A stretch of 54,258 nucleotides of DNA from Natrinema pallidum DSM 3751 (GTDB lineage: Archaea; Halobacteriota; Halobacteria; Halobacteriales; Natrialbaceae): the NCBI RefSeq assembly GCF_000337615.1, contig NZ_AOII01000088.1, positions 101,371 to 155,628 of the forward strand, read 5' to 3'. Shown piece by piece: positions 19,408-27,390 of this stretch. Below the pieces are notes generated by a model. The model worked only from the letters and a program-made list of their open reading frames with translations. It was not told the origin of the DNA and ran no database searches. The stretch's first letter is position 1. Each line of letters begins with the position of its first letter. Position numbers and translations under genes: made by a program.

Positions 19408-20034
19408 ATGAAAAGCAACGAATTCGATGATGGATGTGGACGTAGAAAAATTCTAAAAGCAGCAACCGGTGTTGGGGGCTTGAGTGTGGCCTCATTGTTT
19501 GCAACAGGTGTTGGAAGCGCTCAAACGATAACATCTGGCAGTGAAGGTTACGTAATTAATGAAGATGGATACATGGAGTACCAGGGCGATAAAGACGAGA
19601 AGTACATCAAGAAAGCGGTTGAGGGGATGAACAAGGCTAAACAAACTGGTGAGGCTAGTTTTACGATCGAGGACGGTCAAGTTGTAGTACAATCCGAGCA
19701 GCAATCGCAATTCACAACTTCTGATGACTGCCCTGGTGAGAATAGTTACTCTAATTCTGCTCAATTAAATGGAGTAAAGCACACTATCAAAATAGATCAT
19801 TGTCTTACTAATGATGTTATTGATGCAATGCTTGCTGGGGCGGGTGCCGCTCAAATCGCTGCAATCCTCACTGGTGGACCAGTAAATGCACCTGCCTTCG
19901 TAATTAGCGAATGTGCTGCCGTCCTTCTAGCTACAGGGTGGCAGATACTTGACAACAATGCGGAGGGAGAAGGCGTTGAAATTGTCTTCTTCCTCCCTAA
20001 TGTTATTGGTGTTCCAGGTATTGACCCACAGTGA
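19408..20034 (+). CDS. Tat-exported protein with hydrophobic helical tail, peptide-toxin-like
   Basis: A 208-residue protein of no family I recognise. Residues 1-38 are a Tat signal (GRRKILKAATG, then a hydrophobic stretch and GVGSA for cleavage). Residues 39-105 are soluble and acidic (YVINEDGYMEYQGDKDEKY). Residues 108-208 hold three cysteines (108, 132, 169). They also hold a long Ala/Gly-rich hydrophobic hairpin at about 138-180, split by GGPVNAP, ending with hydrophobic VEIVFFLPNVIGVPG. A Tat leader, an acidic middle and a hydrophobic Cys-containing tail recall the layout of halocin precursors, though it is not halocin C8. Codon use is AT-rich, unlike the chromosome. A small membrane protein gene follows. 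The peptide-toxin role is an inference. Confidence 0.6.
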   Translation: MKSNEFDDGCGRRKILKAATGVGGLSVASLFATGVGSAQTITSGSEGYVINEDGYMEYQGDKDEKYIKKAVEGMNKAKQTGEASFTIEDGQVVVQSEQQSQFTTSDDCPGENSYSNSAQLNGVKHTIKIDHCLTNDVIDAMLAGAGAAQIAAILTGGPVNAPAFVISECAAVLLATGWQILDNNAEGEGVEIVFFLPNVIGVPGIDPQ

Positions 20035-20111
20035 GGCTATGCTACCCATTCAAAAGTCCGTATTTTAACCACACACAAGGTTTTATTACCTATCTTACAG
20101 TATTGTGAATC

Positions 20112-20312
20112 ATGCTAAACCAGATCAGGGAATATTTCCATACGATGTATAATCCCGATCCTCAAGCACTGAAGATCATTGCTATCAGTTCAATATTTAT
20201 TCTACTTTTATTCATATCAAATCCAAATTTTGAGAATATATATTATATTTTTGGTCTTCTATTGACAATTATAACTATTATTCTTGCAATATTTTTCCTC
20301 GCCATTGAATGA
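20112..20312 (+). CDS. Small two-helix membrane protein, possible immunity partner
   Basis: A 66-residue protein with two hydrophobic helices (about 21-37 and 43-63) and a short positively charged N-terminus, very AT-rich. It is preceded by TTTTATTACC about 25 bases before the ATG, so it may have its own promoter rather than share the upstream one. No family recognised. Next to a Tat-exported hydrophobic protein, a tiny membrane protein is the usual form of an immunity factor, but only position supports that here. Confidence 0.6.
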   Translation: MLNQIREYFHTMYNPDPQALKIIAISSIFILLLFISNPNFENIYYIFGLLLTIITIILAIFFLAIE

Positions 20313-20389
20313 ATACATTACCCATCTCGGGGCACCGTCTAGTTAGCACAGTTTGAGGAACGAGCAGGTCGTAGAGTTAGTTTGGATCA

Positions 20390-21120
20390 ATGCTCGCAGA
20401 CCTGCTCAGCGAGAGCTACGCGGCGGAATTTGATGAATGTTGGGAGCGTGAGCGGACGGCGACGCCCGTCAGGGCGTTCGCCGTCCAGTTCCACGCGGCT
20501 GGTTGTTCGCTCCGAGAGACACAAGCGATTCTTCGCTCACTCGGCATTGAACGCTCTCATCAAGCAATCTGGCACTGGGTGCATCGGCTAGCTGACAGTG
20601 TGCCAGACCCGCCGACGTCCACGAGAACACAGTTCTCGTGCGGCCCATCAGAACGCTTCGCGTTCTGAGGACGGCGAAGCCGTCGCGGGTCGCGGTAGAT
20701 AAAACTGTTGTCAGGATTAACGGCGATCGATCTTGGATGTGCGCTGCAATAGACCTTGACACGAAACTCATTCTCGATGTCGCGCTCTTTGGGCGGCGAG
20801 GCACCGATCCAGCTGCTGCGTTTCTGCATGGACTCACCGAGAAACACGATCTCTCCGACGCTGAGTTTCTCGTCGATGGTGCTGGCTATCTGACTGCCCT
20901 CTCTCGATTGGGATTGAGCGGTCTCCTCGACTATGTCGATCGAAACCACATGGAAAAGTGGTTTCACACGCTCAAAATGCGGACCGACCGCTTCCATAAT
21001 TCGTGGGTGGGAAGTCGGGCGAGCGTCAGAGAATGGCTTGAACAATTTGTACACTACTACAACACACAGCGACCGCACCACTCACTCAACGGACAGACGC
21101 CAGCGGAGGTGCTAAACTAG
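20390..21120 (+). pseudogene. IS6-type transposase, frameshifted by an internal insertion
   Basis: DDE transposase. The first part (20390-20616) codes for the N-terminal zinc/HTH-like region, including ETQAILRSLGIERSHQAIWH. The second part (from about 20673, another frame) carries the catalytic core: VAVDKT with the first Asp, AAIDLDTKL with the second, and NHMEKWFHTLKMR with the Glu, ending HHSLNGQTPAEVLN. The two parts differ by two bases in phase, exactly what a 56-bp insertion gives. Joining 20616 to 20673 restores one frame of normal length (about 224 residues) through PPTAKPSRVAVD. Confidence 0.85.
20617..20672. repeat. 56-bp twin-hairpin insertion inside the transposase gene
   Basis: Contains two perfect 9-bp stems with 3-base loops: CACGAGAAC-ACA-GTTCTCGTG (20620-20640) and TCAGAACGC-TTC-GCGTTCTGA (20648-20668). 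A three-base GAC is present on both sides (20614-20616 and 20670-20672). A third hairpin, GACGGC-GAA-GCCGTC (20670-20684), belongs mostly to the original transposase gene and lies at the insertion point. Confidence 0.75.
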
Positions 21121-21151
21121 ACAGTGCCCATCTCGAGTAGCACCTCCGGAA

Positions 21152-22303
21152 TTAGTCGTTTAGCAGTTCCCGCGCGATGACGTTCTTCTGGATCTCGGTG
21201 GTGCCCTCGTAGATCTGGGTGATCTTCGAGTCACGGTAGAAGCGCTCGACGGGGAAGTCGTTGACGTAGCCGGAGCCGCCGTGGATCTGGACGGCTTCGT
21301 TGGACACCTCGACGGCGATCCGCGAGGCGTACTCCTTGGCCATCGATGCCAGCTTGGTGATGTCGTTGCCCTGGTCGACGTTCCAGGCGGCCTTGTAGGT
21401 CAGGTTCCGCGCGGCCTCCGTCTCGGTGGCCATCTCAGAGAGCTTGTGCTGGATGGCCTGGAACTCGGAGATGGACTGCCCGAACTGCTCGCGGTCCTCG
21501 GCGTAGTCGAGCGCCGCCTCGAGCGCCCCCTTGGCGATCCCGAGCCCCTGTGCGGCGACGCCGGTTCGGGTGGCGTCGAAGAAATGCATCTGCTGGAGGA
21601 ACGCGGCGTCCCGGTCGCCGACGAGGTTCTCCTCGGGCACGCGGACGTTGTCGAAGATGAGTTCGGCGGTGTCGGAGGCGCGGATGCCGAGTTTGCCCGT
21701 GATCTTGTCCGAACTGACGCCGTCGCGGTCGGCCTCGACGATGATCTGGCTGAAGCCGTCGTAGCGGCCGTCCGCGTCGGGGTCGGTCTTACAGAAGACG
21801 ACGAAGAAGTCGCCGACGGTGCCGTTGGTGATCCACATCTTGTTGCCGTTGATCACCCACTCGTCGCCGTCCTTCTCGGCGCGGGTCGAGACCGACGAGA
21901 CGTCCGAGCCGGTATCGGGTTCCGAGATCGCAGCGCCGGAGATCTTCTCGCCCGTCGCGACCGGCTCGAGGAACCGCTCTTTCTGGTCTTCGGTCCCGAA
22001 CTCGCGGATGGCTTCGGTCCCGAACGAACAGGCCATAATCGAGAGCGCGATCCCGGGGTCGTGGGAGAACAGTTCCTCGGCGATGATGGCCGACTCGAGG
22101 GTGGAGTAGCCGGCACCGCCGTACTCGATCGGGATCGAGGAGCCGACCAGCCCCATTTCGGCGGCCTTGTCGACGATCTCGTGGGGGAACTTCTCCTCGG
22201 TGTCGTACTCCTCGGCGTTCGGAACGATCTCGTTTTCGGCGAACCGGCGGACCTCATCGCGGATCTGTTCCTGTTCTTCGCTGAGTCCGAATTCCATGGA
22301 CAA
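21152..22303 (-). CDS. Acyl-CoA dehydrogenase
   Basis: A 383-residue FAD enzyme of fatty-acid or amino-acid breakdown that introduces the 2,3 double bond into acyl-CoA. Full-length: the N-terminal helical domain, the middle beta domain with ISGAAISEPDTGSDVSS and WVINGNKMWITNG, and the C-terminal helical domain. The catalytic Glu is in ITQIYEGTTEIQ, and AVQIHGGSGYVNDFPVERFYRD forms the FAD contact. It is divergent from the fused beta-oxidation gene at 22413, sharing a promoter region of 109 bases. Chain-length preference cannot be read. The IS6 element sits just beyond its stop. Confidence 0.95.
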   Translation of the reverse strand: MSMEFGLSEEQEQIRDEVRRFAENEIVPNAEEYDTEEKFPHEIVDKAAEMGLVGSSIPIEYGGAGYSTLESAIIAEELFSHDPGIALSIMACSFGTEAIREFGTEDQKERFLEPVATGEKISGAAISEPDTGSDVSSVSTRAEKDGDEWVINGNKMWITNGTVGDFFVVFCKTDPDADGRYDGFSQIIVEADRDGVSSDKITGKLGIRASDTAELIFDNVRVPEENLVGDRDAAFLQQMHFFDATRTGVAAQGLGIAKGALEAALDYAEDREQFGQSISEFQAIQHKLSEMATETEAARNLTYKAAWNVDQGNDITKLASMAKEYASRIAVEVSNEAVQIHGGSGYVNDFPVERFYRDSKITQIYEGTTEIQKNVIARELLND

Positions 22304-22412
22304 TCGTTACGATGCAAACGATAAAGAGCTTTGTAACCGGTAGTAAACCGAATTATCGTTTCTACTCTGTGAGAGGGAAACGTTGAAACGGGTTCGAATA
22401 GGATTTTTGACC

Positions 22413-24386
22413 ATGGACATCGAGGACATCAACACCATCACAGTTCTGGGTGCGGGCAACATGGGTCACGGTATCGCCGAGGTCGCCGCGATGGCGGGTT
22501 ACGACGTGAACATGCGGGATATCAAAGACGAGTTCGTTCAGAACGGCTACGAACAGATCGAGTGGTCGCTGAACAAGCTCGCCGAGAACGACCAGCTCAC
22601 CGACGAGGAGGCCGACGCCGCCAAAGAGCGGGTGACGCCGCTGGTCGACATGGAGGAGGCCGTCGCCGACACCGATTTCGTCATCGAAGCGGTCCCCGAA
22701 CAGATGGAGATCAAACGTGACGTGTACACCGAACTCGAGGAGGCCGCGCCGGAGCACGCCATCTTCGCGACGAACACCTCGAGCCTCTCGATCACCGATC
22801 TCGCGGAATTCACCGACCGTCCCGAGCAGTTCTGCGGGATGCACTTCTTCAACCCACCGGTCCGGATGCCGCTCGTGGAAGTGATTGCGGGTGCCGAGAG
22901 CGCCGCAGAAACGCTCGATCTGACGGCGGAGCTCGCCGAGGACCTCGGTAAGACGCCGGTGCGGGTCCACAAGGACTCGCCCGGGTTCATCGTCAACCGC
23001 ATTCTCGTTCCCCTGATGAACGAGGCTGCGTGGCTCGTCAGCGAGGACGAGGCGACCATCGCCGAGGTCGACTCGACGACGAAGTACGACATGGGCCTGC
23101 CGATGGGGAGCTTCGAACTCGGCGACCAGGTCGGCAACGACGTCAGCTACCACGTCCTCGAGTACATGAACGAGGTGCTGGGCGAGGCCTACGAGCCGGC
23201 CCCGCTGCTCGCGGAGAAAGTCGAAAACGAGGAGTTCGGCAAGAAGACGGGCAAGGGCTTCTACGATTACGAGGACGGCGACGGCGTCGATATCCCGACC
23301 GACCAACAGTCGGAGTTCGTCACGGAACGGCTCCTCGCGACGATGGCGAACGAGGCCGCGAAGCTGATCGGCGGCGACGTCGCCCCGCCGGAGTCGATCG
23401 ACGAGGCCGTCAAGCTCGGGGCCGGCTTCCCCGACGGGCCCGTCAAAATGGTCGACGACTACGGTCTCGAGGCGCTCCACGAAACGCTCACTGAGGCCTA
23501 CGAGGAGACCGGCCACGAGCGGTACGCGCCCGCGTCGTACCTCGCGGACCGGGCCGAGGCGGGCGGGTTCTACGACGACGAGGAGGACGCGGACGCGATG
23601 GACTTCGAGACGATCCGCGTCGAGTACCCCGGTGACATGGTCGGCCACGTCGTCCTCGACCGACCCCACCGGATGAACACCATCAGCGACGACCTCCTCG
23701 AGGAACTGTCGACGGCGATCGAGCACCTCGAGGCCGATGACGAGGTTCGAGCGCTCCTCGTCACCGGCGAGGGTGAGAAGGCCTTCTCGGCGGGAGCGGA
23801 TGTCCAGAGCATGGCCGGCGACGGTGCCGATCCGATCGAGGGACAGGAACTCTCGCGGCTGGGGCAGTCGACGTTCGGCGAACTCGAGGCCTGCGATATG
23901 CCCGTCGTCGCCGGCATCGACGGCTTCTGTCTCGGCGGCGGGATGGAACTCGCAACGTGTGCCGACCTGCGCGTGGCGAGTGACCGGTCCGAGTTCGGCC
24001 AGCCCGAACTCGATCTCGGACTCATTCCCGGCTGGGGCGGCACCCAGCGGCTCAAGCACATCGTCGGCGAGGGGCGAGCCAAGGAGATCATCCTCACCGC
24101 GGAGCGCTACGACGCCGAAACGATGGCCGACTACGGCTTCGTCAACGAACGCGTCGGCAACGACGAACTCGAGGACCGCGCGCTCGAGATGGCGACCGAA
24201 CTCGCCGGCGGCCCGCCGATCGCCCAGCGATTCACCAAGCGCGCGATGCTCGCCGGCCGCGACGACACGGCGGCCGGCCTCGAGTACGAGGCGTCCGCCT
24301 TCGGGCACCTGATGGCGACCGACGACCTGATGGAGGGTATTACGGCCTTCATGGGCGACGAGGAGCCGGAGTTCGAAGGCAAATAA
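22413..24386 (+). CDS. Fused 3-hydroxyacyl-CoA dehydrogenase / enoyl-CoA hydratase
   Basis: A 657-residue bifunctional beta-oxidation enzyme. Residues 1-390 are the NAD-dependent hydroxyacyl-CoA dehydrogenase: NAD loop GAGNMGHG (13-20), catalytic His in MHFFNPPVRMPLVEV, and the C-terminal dimerisation domain with DSPGFIVNRI. Residues about 398-650 are a crotonase-fold hydratase (LVTGEGEKAFSAGADVQ for the oxyanion hole, then PELDLGLIPGWGG). The order, dehydrogenase first, is the archaeal arrangement and opposite to bacterial FadB. The ATG at 22413 is chosen because the NAD fold begins right after. Divergent acyl-CoA dehydrogenase supplies the substrate. Confidence 0.95.
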   Translation: MDIEDINTITVLGAGNMGHGIAEVAAMAGYDVNMRDIKDEFVQNGYEQIEWSLNKLAENDQLTDEEADAAKERVTPLVDMEEAVADTDFVIEAVPEQMEIKRDVYTELEEAAPEHAIFATNTSSLSITDLAEFTDRPEQFCGMHFFNPPVRMPLVEVIAGAESAAETLDLTAELAEDLGKTPVRVHKDSPGFIVNRILVPLMNEAAWLVSEDEATIAEVDSTTKYDMGLPMGSFELGDQVGNDVSYHVLEYMNEVLGEAYEPAPLLAEKVENEEFGKKTGKGFYDYEDGDGVDIPTDQQSEFVTERLLATMANEAAKLIGGDVAPPESIDEAVKLGAGFPDGPVKMVDDYGLEALHETLTEAYEETGHERYAPASYLADRAEAGGFYDDEEDADAMDFETIRVEYPGDMVGHVVLDRPHRMNTISDDLLEELSTAIEHLEADDEVRALLVTGEGEKAFSAGADVQSMAGDGADPIEGQELSRLGQSTFGELEACDMPVVAGIDGFCLGGGMELATCADLRVASDRSEFGQPELDLGLIPGWGGTQRLKHIVGEGRAKEIILTAERYDAETMADYGFVNERVGNDELEDRALEMATELAGGPPIAQRFTKRAMLAGRDDTAAGLEYEASAFGHLMATDDLMEGITAFMGDEEPEFEGK

Positions 24387-24656
24387 GCGATGCCGACCGA
24401 TCGCGACTGAACGGCGGGGTCGGTCCGAACCGTCCGACCGAGTTCGTCGCGTTGGTACCCCCGTCCGGCCGTCGGCAACCGGCCGCCGCTCCGACGATAT
24501 GTCAGCGTTCGAAGTGAACGCGACGCCGCTTGCCGAACGATCTCGCGTCCGTGTCGACTATATATCATCTCCACCAACAAAATCTGATGGTTGGTCGCGA
24601 GATTTATCACCCAGAGGTACCATTGGTGACGCGTGGCTGTAATCGATGAAGAGAAC

Positions 24657-24664
24657 GGAGGGGG
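24657..24664 (+). promoter_or_regulatory. Shine-Dalgarno site of the HalX gene
   Basis: GGAGGGGG ends seven bases before the ATG at 24671. A clear ribosome-binding site is unusual here, since most genes in the window look leaderless. A TATA-like CTATATATC about 100 bases upstream (near 24560) fits a leadered transcript. Confidence 0.5.
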
Positions 24665-24670
24665 AACCCA

Positions 24671-25243
24671 ATGAATGACGGGCCCGAGGTGCTCGTCGTC
24701 GACGACGAAGCCCGACTTGCGGACCTGTTCGCCGCGTGGCTGCAGGGCGAGTGGGCCATCGAGACGGCATACGACGGCGAGGAGGCACTCGAGAAGATGG
24801 CCGATTCCGTCGAGGTCGTCCTGTTAGACCGGCGGATGCCGGGACTCTCCGGTGACGAAGTACTCGAGCAAATCCGCGGGCAGGGATACGATTCGCGGGT
24901 CGTCATGGTGACGGCGGTCGACCCCGACTTCGATATCATCGAGATGGGCTTCGACGACTACCTCGTCAAACCGGTCTCGAAGGACGAACTCGTCGAGATG
25001 GTCGCGGATGTGGCCGATCGATCGGACTACGAAGCCGACATTCAGGAGTACTACGCCCTCGTCTCGAAGAAGGCGTTACTGGAGTCCGAGAAAGCCGACC
25101 GCGAACTCGCGGACAACACGGAGTATCAGGACCTCTGTGACCAGGTCGAAGCGCTCGAGCAGCGAGTCGACGAGACGGTCTCGGACATGTCCACCCACGA
25201 CGACTTCGTCGGCGCGTTTCAGGACCTTCAGTCCGAGAACTGA
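24671..25243 (+). CDS. HalX-type response regulator
   Basis: A 190-residue two-component regulator. Receiver domain: acidic pair Asp11-Asp12, phosphorylation site Asp53 in VVLLDRRMPGLSG, Thr81 and Lys100 (DDYLVKPVSK). The C-terminal 70 residues are the helical HalX domain (YYALVSKKALLESEKADREL), found in haloarchaea in place of a DNA-binding domain. It probably signals by protein contact. Its 3' end overlaps the convergent sensor kinase gene by 16 bases. A functional pairing with that kinase is possible but not shown. Confidence 0.93.
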   Translation: MNDGPEVLVVDDEARLADLFAAWLQGEWAIETAYDGEEALEKMADSVEVVLLDRRMPGLSGDEVLEQIRGQGYDSRVVMVTAVDPDFDIIEMGFDDYLVKPVSKDELVEMVADVADRSDYEADIQEYYALVSKKALLESEKADRELADNTEYQDLCDQVEALEQRVDETVSDMSTHDDFVGAFQDLQSEN

Positions 25244-27201
25244 GCGTCGAGTTCGAACTCGAGGCGTGCTCCTCCGCTCTCGCTCTCCGTCGCGACGACC
25301 GACCACCCGTGCCCGGTAGCGACTTCTCTGACGATCCAGAGGCCGATCCCTAACCCTTCCGTCGACGTGGATGCCGACGGATCGAAGAGTTCGTCCCGGA
25401 GTTTCGCGGGGAGTCCCTCACCGTCATCCTCGATAACGAACCCCCGCGCCGCGTCCGGCCGCTCGTCGTTCTCGAGGGGACCGATGCGAACGGTTTCGGT
25501 CGTCTCGCCGTGTTCGATACTGTTCCGGAAACAGTTCTCGAGAAGTCGCAAGAGTCTCGACCGGTCGGCCGAGAGCGTCATCGTTTCCGTGACCGACAGC
25601 GTCGCTTCGGCGGTCGAGACGTGACCCCACGCCTCGCGAGCGACCGACTCGAGGTCGACGGGTTCGGTGTCAGCGGCCCACTCCCCCTCGCGGGCGATGG
25701 CCAGGACGTCATCGATGATCGACTCCATCCGGTCGAGTCCGTTGCGAGTCTTCGCGGCGTATCCGGAGTCGCCGGTTTCCTCGAACAGGTCCAGATAGCC
25801 CTGTGCGACGCCGAGCGGGTTCCGGAGGTCGTGGCTGACGATCCGTGCAAAGGCATCGAGTCGCTCGTTACGTTCGCGAAGCTTCCGTTCCTGCCGTTTC
25901 CGCTCGGTGACATCGCGAAGCACGCCGACCGAGCCACGGAACTCGCCGTCGGGAACCAGAACGGCAATCTGGACCTCACAGGGGATCGTTGCTCCGGCTT
26001 TCGTCTCCACGCTCAACTCGAGCGTGTCGGTGCTCTCGCCGCTTGCGAGGAGCGAACGGATGATCGTCTTGCCGGCCTCGATATCCTCGGGATCGAACAG
26101 AATCGAGACGTGCTCGCCGAGTAGCCCTTCACGACTGAATCCGGTCATCTCGACGAGCGCGTCGTTGACGGTCATGAGGTGGCCCGCGTCGTCGAGCACG
26201 TACATTCCGTCGCCGGCCGTCTCGACGAGTCGCTCGTACCGGTTGAGCGTTCGTTCCCGTTGCTCGAGCCGCCCCCGGACGGCGATCGTCTCGAGGACGT
26301 GGGACGCGGCCTCGGCGATCGCCCGAACCGCGTCCCGTTCGTGTTCGGAGAGTCGTTCCGTCGCGTAGATGACGGCGACGCCGTATAGGTCGCCGTTTGC
26401 GGCGAGTGGGATGGCTGCGACCGACCGAACACCCCGCTCGAACGCACGATCGTCGAAGGGGACCGCACCGCTGGTGTCCGCGTCGTACTGGTGGGTCCGA
26501 AGGGTTCGGGTTCGGATCACGCGTTCGAGCAGCGGGTGGTCGCCGGTGCCGATATCGAACGTTTGCTGGAGCGGCCACTCGGTGGCGTCGGGATCGGACA
26601 GCCACGGAATGATCGCCCGTTCGCGGCGGTCGTACTCCCCGAGCCAGACGAACGCGAATCGATCGCCGTCCGTCAGTTCCTCGCGGAGCACGCGTTCGAC
26701 GGTCAGCAACGATGTGGCGTCGACCAACCGACTCCGGACGCGACTCACGAGTCGCTCGAGGTCGTCGGGGAGGTCCCGCTCCGCGGCGACGGTCCCGTCG
26801 GCCGTGGCGCTCCCGCCGGCGTCGCCCTCGGGTTCGGTCGGCAGTTCGGCATCCGTCCCTGCTGCGATGTGTTCGGTGATCGTGTTCGAGAGGCGCGTCG
26901 CCGACTCGTCGTCGGCTGCCGGAGTGGTGACCCGTGCCAGCACGGCGCCGGTATCGCCATCCGTCTCCTGGTAGACGAACGTCGGCGTCCCCGACTCGAC
27001 GGCATCGACGAGCGCGGCGGTGTTTGCGATCGTTCTCGCATCGATGACGACTGCGTCGATCGACTCGTGATTGAGCCGGTCGATCGCGTCGACGAATCGC
27101 TGTGCGATGATGACATCGACGGGTGCGTCCGTCAGCGACAGCGTAAGCGACGCCCGCGTCGAGCGATCGGCACTGACACAGAGTACGCGTGACCGACTCA
27201 T
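25228..27201 (-). CDS. Multidomain sensor histidine kinase (receiver-like, GAF, PAS, HisKA, HATPase)
   Basis: A 657-residue soluble kinase. Residues 1-120 resemble a degenerate receiver (RVLCVSADRSTRASLTLSL ... VVIDAR). About 170-350 is a GAF-like sensory domain, about 355-480 a PAS domain (GMYVLDDAGHLMTVNDALVEM) with its C-terminal PAC, and His457 lies in IVSHDLRNPLG. The HATPase end holds NCFRNSIEHG and GLGIGLWIVREVA. No membrane helix, so it senses an internal signal such as redox or light. The ATG at 27201 (MSRSRVLCVS) is preferred to upstream frames that lack family sequence. Convergent overlap with the HalX gene. Confidence 0.92.
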   Translation of the reverse strand: MSRSRVLCVSADRSTRASLTLSLTDAPVDVIIAQRFVDAIDRLNHESIDAVVIDARTIANTAALVDAVESGTPTFVYQETDGDTGAVLARVTTPAADDESATRLSNTITEHIAAGTDAELPTEPEGDAGGSATADGTVAAERDLPDDLERLVSRVRSRLVDATSLLTVERVLREELTDGDRFAFVWLGEYDRRERAIIPWLSDPDATEWPLQQTFDIGTGDHPLLERVIRTRTLRTHQYDADTSGAVPFDDRAFERGVRSVAAIPLAANGDLYGVAVIYATERLSEHERDAVRAIAEAASHVLETIAVRGRLEQRERTLNRYERLVETAGDGMYVLDDAGHLMTVNDALVEMTGFSREGLLGEHVSILFDPEDIEAGKTIIRSLLASGESTDTLELSVETKAGATIPCEVQIAVLVPDGEFRGSVGVLRDVTERKRQERKLRERNERLDAFARIVSHDLRNPLGVAQGYLDLFEETGDSGYAAKTRNGLDRMESIIDDVLAIAREGEWAADTEPVDLESVAREAWGHVSTAEATLSVTETMTLSADRSRLLRLLENCFRNSIEHGETTETVRIGPLENDERPDAARGFVIEDDGEGLPAKLRDELFDPSASTSTEGLGIGLWIVREVATGHGWSVVATESESGGARLEFELDAQFSD

Positions 27202-27390
27202 ATCGGTGGAAAGATGGCGTGAAACATCTCTAGCGCGACGATAGCGTGTTTGACGAGGGACATGACCCCGAACGGGATCGTTCTTTCGGCTGATCGGTCT
27301 ATCGCCGGACGGCTCGGGGCTCGGCCCCGGTCGGTTCACGGGGCGGACGTCCGATGGGAGAACAGGCGACGGGCCGCCGCTCGCGCTCGC

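Larger units (their letters stand above)
20330..21128 (+). mobile_element. IS6-family insertion sequence, about 0.8 kb
   Basis: Terminal inverted repeats are GGCACCGTCTAGTTAGCAC on the left and, reading inward from the right, GGCACTGTCTAGTTTAGCAC. The element is flanked by the direct repeat CATCTCG (20323-20329 and 21129-21135), consistent with the roughly 8-bp target duplication of IS6 elements. Exact ends are uncertain by one base. The single transposase gene is interrupted by a 56-bp insertion, so this copy should be dead unless complemented. Without the insertion the IS would be about 742 bp. Confidence 0.85.

Noticed and set aside
19408-20034. Identity with halocin C8
   Set aside because: Only three cysteines in the exported part and no similarity to the cysteine-rich C8 sequence as I remember it. 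Only the general layout is alike.
19301-21128. Compound transposon made of relic plus IS6 element carrying the AT-rich genes
   Set aside because: The relic has no terminal repeat, and the complete IS has its own 7-8 bp target duplication, so it inserted independently.
22362-24308. Antisense frame of about 650 codons over the fused beta-oxidation gene
   Set aside because: No motifs. The plus strand encodes a full two-domain enzyme.
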